Positions 5,501-7,892 of a stretch of 7,892 bases of DNA are shown piece after piece. The position numbers and the translations under genes are program-made. A model generated the notes under the pieces. The model searched no databases and was not told the origin of the DNA. It was given only the letters and a program-made list of their open reading frames with translations. This DNA comes from Burkholderiales bacterium. Lineage in GTDB: Bacteria > Pseudomonadota > Gammaproteobacteria > Burkholderiales > Burkholderiaceae_F. Numbering within the stretch: position 1 is the stretch's first letter; every line of letters begins with the position of its first letter. The stretch is taken from contig JAJTHJ010000253.1 in assembly GCA_021298875.1 (NCBI GenBank), positions 1-7,892 of the forward strand. Reading direction: 5' to 3'.

Positions 5501-6915
5501 CGGAAGTAAATCCATGTCAGCAGAAGAAACAACGGCAGCAGAATCGCACCGGACCATGCCATGTACCCGAAAAAGCTCGGCATCGGTATGCGGCTCTGCT
5601 CGGCGATGGCCTTGACGATAAAGTTGGGCGCATTGCCGATGTAGGTGTTGGCGCCCATGAACACCGCGCCGGCAGAAATCGCCACCAGTGTCGGCGCCAG
5701 CGTACTCATCAGTGTCTGCGGATCGCCGCCGGCGAGATTGAAAAAGACGAGATAGGTCGGCGCATTGTCGAGGAACGACGACAGTCCTCCGGTCAGCCAG
5801 AAGTAGGCCGCCTCGATCGGCTGCCCTTGCGCATCGCTCACCAGTCGCACCAGGCCGGCAAAGCTGCCGTCGGCGCCGGCCTTGAGCATCAGCAGTGCCG
5901 GCGCCATGGTGACGAAGATACCGAAGAAGAGCTTGGCGACCTCGGCGATCGGCACCCACGAGAACTCGTTGTCCCGGCGCACTTTGCGGGGCGTGATGGC
6001 CATCGACAACGCGGCGACGGCCACGAGCACGGCGTCGCGCAACAGCCCTTCGAGGCTGCGTTCGTGGCCCAGGATGCGGAGTTCGATGCCGGTCTTGACC
6101 GTGCCGCTGGCGAGCACCGCCGCCATGATCGCTGCCAGCAGCAGCAGGTTGACGCCGCCGTCGAGCCGCAGCGGCGCGTCCGGCGTCGGGTCCCGCCGGA
6201 ACCCCGCCGCCCGGTCGCGCCGTTCGAGCACCGTGTCCACCACGAAGTGCAGCGCGAGCAGGACCGCGAGAGACAGCAGCATCGGCCCGGCCAGGTGGCG
6301 CGCGGTCCAGAAGAAGTCCATGCCCTTGAGGAAACCGAGAAACAGCGGCGGATCGCCCAGCGGCGTCAGCGCGCCGCCGATGTTGGAGACGATGAAGATG
6401 AAGAACACGATCGTGTGCACCCGATACCGGCGATGGTCGTTGGCGCGGATGATCGGGCGGATCAACAGCATCGAGGCGCCCGTGGTGCCCATCACACTGG
6501 CCAGCGCGGCGCCCAGGCCGAGCAGCCCGGTGTTGAGCAGCGGCCCGCCGTGCAGGTTGCCACGCACGAAGATGCCGCCGGCCACGACGTACAGCGCGCC
6601 GATGAACACCATGAACGGCACATACTCCTGCACCAGCGTGTGCAGGGCCACGTCCAGCGCGGTGGCCGGGCCGAAGACGAGCGCAAGCGGAACCAGCGTG
6701 GCCAGCGCCCAGCCGACGGCGATCTTGCCGTAGTGGTGGTGCCAGAGCCGCAGCGACGCGAGCGGCACCAGCGCGATCGACAGCAACATGCCGGCAAACG
6801 GCAGTGCCCAAAGCAGGCCGAGCGCGGCGCCGTCGAGGCCGGCGGCCGCTGCCGGGGACGCCAGCGGCAATAGACCCGCCGCGAACCACCGCGCGCCAGG
6901 GATGCGCTGTGCCAT
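5497..6915 (-). CDS. CitMHS_2-type sodium:proton antiporter / organic-anion carrier
   Basis: This 472-residue polytopic inner-membrane protein belongs to the ion transporter superfamily, in the group annotated as sodium:proton antiporter or putative citrate transporter (CitMHS_2, NhaD-related). About 11-13 hydrophobic segments can be traced, for example 31-52, 65-82, 99-117, 128-146, 168-182, 209-227, 254-270, 291-307, 326-345, 405-420 and 452-471. The superfamily's duplicated hairpin-type motifs are present: SNIGGALTPLGDPP at 177-190 in the first half, and SSFLDNAPTYLVFFNLAGG at 379-397 with NTYIGNAPNFIVKA at 423-436 in the second. Residues 1-25 look like a signal peptide ending in an Ala-rich stretch, as in some relatives. 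The ATG at 6915-6913 follows AAGGAGA with 6 nt spacing. It starts a three-gene leftward operon with the hydroxyacid dehydrogenase and the PHA-system gene. Sodium/proton exchange is the usual annotation, but the neighbouring dehydrogenase makes a carboxylate substrate possible. The substrate is unresolved. Confidence 0.88.
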   Translation of the reverse strand: MAQRIPGARWFAAGLLPLASPAAAAGLDGAALGLLWALPFAGMLLSIALVPLASLRLWHHHYGKIAVGWALATLVPLALVFGPATALDVALHTLVQEYVPFMVFIGALYVVAGGIFVRGNLHGGPLLNTGLLGLGAALASVMGTTGASMLLIRPIIRANDHRRYRVHTIVFFIFIVSNIGGALTPLGDPPLFLGFLKGMDFFWTARHLAGPMLLSLAVLLALHFVVDTVLERRDRAAGFRRDPTPDAPLRLDGGVNLLLLAAIMAAVLASGTVKTGIELRILGHERSLEGLLRDAVLVAVAALSMAITPRKVRRDNEFSWVPIAEVAKLFFGIFVTMAPALLMLKAGADGSFAGLVRLVSDAQGQPIEAAYFWLTGGLSSFLDNAPTYLVFFNLAGGDPQTLMSTLAPTLVAISAGAVFMGANTYIGNAPNFIVKAIAEQSRIPMPSFFGYMAWSGAILLPLFLLLTWIYFR

Positions 6916-7141
6916 GACTTGTCTCCTTGCCGCCCCGTTTGTTGTCGCCGTTTGCCGGCCCGGGGCTGGCGGCAGTGCTTTGTATCGCTTTCAGGTCGGC
7001 GCGAATGCCGTAGTCGCTGCCGCGCCAACGGAAGCCCAGCGCCGGAGCGGTGCCCGTCGCTCTCCGCTTGCGCGGCAAGGACAACGGCAGCGCCCGAGCG
7101 CAAATCTACTCCCGCAGTGCCCACCGCCGTGCGGCGTCGGC
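6916..7141. other. Intergenic region between lutC and the antiporter gene
   Basis: This is the longest gap in the window at 226 bp. It must carry the antiporter operon's 5' leader, because the ribosome binding site AAGGAGA lies just before 6915 on the - strand. No convincing sigma-70 promoter stands out. The best - strand candidate is a weak TTCGCG followed 15 bp later by TACAAA, around 7011-6986. Immediately downstream of the lutC stop there is only an imperfect GC hairpin without a T run. The part from about 7040 to 6980 reads like coding sequence on the - strand but has no start or known homology I can recognise. Confidence 0.5.
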
Positions 7142-7831
7142 CTACTCGTCCACTGCCACGATCACATGCACCCGAAACGGCCCATGCGCGCCGAGCACGA
7201 TGGTCTGCTCGATATCCCCGGTGCGCGACGGCCCCGACACCATGTTCAGTGCGCGCGGCATCATCGCTTCCGCGCCACCGAGTTCACTGCGCATCAGCGC
7301 GAAAGCCGCGTCCATATCGGCCACGATGCGCGAGGCCGGCAGCAACGCGATATGCGTTTCCGGCAGCAGGTGGGTCGAGGCGTGCGTGCGCGGGCCGGAG
7401 CGCAGCACCAGCGTGCCGGTTTCCGCCAGCGCGCAATAGCAGCCGGTGATGCCCACCGCATCCGCGCCCTGCGCCGGCCCGCGCTTCGGCGCGCGGAACT
7501 CCACCGCCAAGCCGGCGCCGGCCCAGTCCAGATCGTCGAGTGCGGGCCAGGCGACCGCGGCCGGCGCGAGCTGATTGGCCGCCAGGTAGCGCGCGGCGGC
7601 GGCCGGCGCATCGGTCAGGCGTGCTACTTCGTCCACGGTGCTCGCCATCCGCTCGGCCATCGCGCGGAAGTGCTGCTTCAAATCGGCCGGCAGCGCGGGC
7701 CGCGGACCGGGTGGATGGCGCTCGAGATACTCGGCCACCGCAGCGCGCTCGCCGTCCTTTAGCGAGTCCGGCCGCCGTTGCAGGCTGCGGATGCGGCGCA
7801 GGATGTTGTCGCGGGCTTTGGTGGTGTCCAT
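7142..7831 (-). CDS. lutC: LutC/YkgG family lactate utilisation protein (LUD domain)
   Basis: LutC is the third component of the LutABC system, which oxidises L-lactate to pyruvate through iron-sulfur proteins in the cytoplasm. LutC itself carries a LUD domain and no iron-sulfur motifs. At 229 residues this copy is of normal length. The signature segments are GITGCYCALAETGTLVLRSG at 127-146 and PSRTGDIEQTIVLGAHGP at 201-218, the second being the most conserved part of the family. The N-terminal 60 residues are helical and charged. The ATG at 7831-7829 has only a weak purine-rich AGAGAG ahead of it, and the stop codon of an upstream gene lies 15 nt away, so translation may be coupled. It would be the distal gene of an operon extending beyond the right edge, where lutA and lutB would be expected. 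A glycolate-related LUD protein is possible but less likely. The 226-bp gap that follows suggests the operon ends here. Confidence 0.92.
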   Translation of the reverse strand: MDTTKARDNILRRIRSLQRRPDSLKDGERAAVAEYLERHPPGPRPALPADLKQHFRAMAERMASTVDEVARLTDAPAAAARYLAANQLAPAAVAWPALDDLDWAGAGLAVEFRAPKRGPAQGADAVGITGCYCALAETGTLVLRSGPRTHASTHLLPETHIALLPASRIVADMDAAFALMRSELGGAEAMMPRALNMVSGPSRTGDIEQTIVLGAHGPFRVHVIVAVDE

Positions 7832-7846
7832 GGACGCCGACTCTCT

Positions 7847-7892
7847 CTACCGGGTATGCCGGCGCATGAACTCCGCAATCCGCGCCACCCCG
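7847..7892 (-). CDS. C-terminal end of an upstream gene, possibly lutB
   Basis: On the - strand an open frame enters from the right edge and ends at a TAG at 7849-7847, 15 nt before the lutC start. The visible residues are GVARIAEFMRRHTR. Fourteen residues are too few to name a family from sequence. LutB is suggested only because lutB normally precedes lutC at this spacing. The frame could also be chance, since GC-rich DNA has few stop codons. Confidence 0.4.
   Translation of the reverse strand, partial: GVARIAEFMRRHTR

Noticed and set aside
5827..6873. 348-residue + strand frame rich in His, Gln, Arg and Asp
   Set aside because: It is antisense to the transmembrane protein; its composition is the complement of hydrophobic codons and it has no domain I recognise.
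6935..6975. GC-rich inverted repeat near TGCCG and CGGCA in the lutC-antiporter gap
   Set aside because: Only five outer base pairs match and the inner bases mispair. There is no T run, so it is not a credible terminator or operator.
4511..7084. A single 857-residue - strand protein ending in the hydroxyacid dehydrogenase
   Set aside because: The N-terminal part is an out-of-frame reading of the antiporter gene. The ATGA junction at 5497-5500 and the family-typical N-terminus place the true start at 5500.
7095..7141. Possible terminator after lutC
   Set aside because: The CGCC/GGCG hairpin is short with mismatches in its lower stem, and no T run follows on the - strand.

Overview
The window is high-GC bacterial chromosome (clearly well above 60% G+C by eye; not computed). 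It is densely packed, with short intergenic gaps and coding genes on both strands. The protein families point to a Proteobacterium, most likely a beta- or Xanthomonadales-like gammaproteobacterium. The clues are a polyhydroxyalkanoic acid system family protein, a wax ester synthase/DGAT, a stand-alone acyl-CoA-binding protein, a CitMHS_2-type antiporter and LutC. This placement is inferred from gene content, not from a marker gene. I see no mobile elements, CRISPR arrays, tRNA or rRNA genes, and no frameshifted genes.

Layout from left to right. (1) A CoxE-like VWA protein on the + strand, probably cut by the left edge (1-935). (2) A compact - strand operon running leftward from 3811: wax ester synthase/diacylglycerol acyltransferase (3811-2213), AlaX-type alanyl-tRNA editing protein (2207-1479) and a DUF924 protein (1482-910). 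The last two overlap at a TTGA stop/start, and the DUF924 gene runs 26 bp into the 3' end of the convergent coxE-like gene. (3) A 78-bp divergent intergenic region with a perfectly symmetric -10-like element, then an acyl-CoA-binding protein on the + strand (3890-4147). (4) A convergent hairpin whose two arms carry the stop codons of both flanking genes (4145-4175). (5) A second - strand operon running leftward from 6915: CitMHS_2-type Na+/H+ antiporter or organic-anion carrier (6915-5497), D-2-hydroxyacid dehydrogenase (5500-4511, ATGA overlap) and PHA-system family protein (4496-4173, GTG start). (6) A 226-bp intergenic region, then lutC (7831-7142) and the last codons of an upstream gene on the same strand, possibly lutB, at the right edge.

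The centre of the window reads as a small storage-lipid neighbourhood. An acyl-CoA-consuming acyltransferase is divergent from an acyl-CoA carrier, and a protein family linked to PHA granules lies directly convergent to that carrier. The outer genes (hydroxyacid dehydrogenase, carrier, lactate utilisation) suggest small organic-acid metabolism. All genes belong to recognised families and I do not see a clearly new system. The features most worth a second look are the divergent acyltransferase/ACBP promoter region and the tight coupling of a tRNA-editing gene to lipid synthesis.
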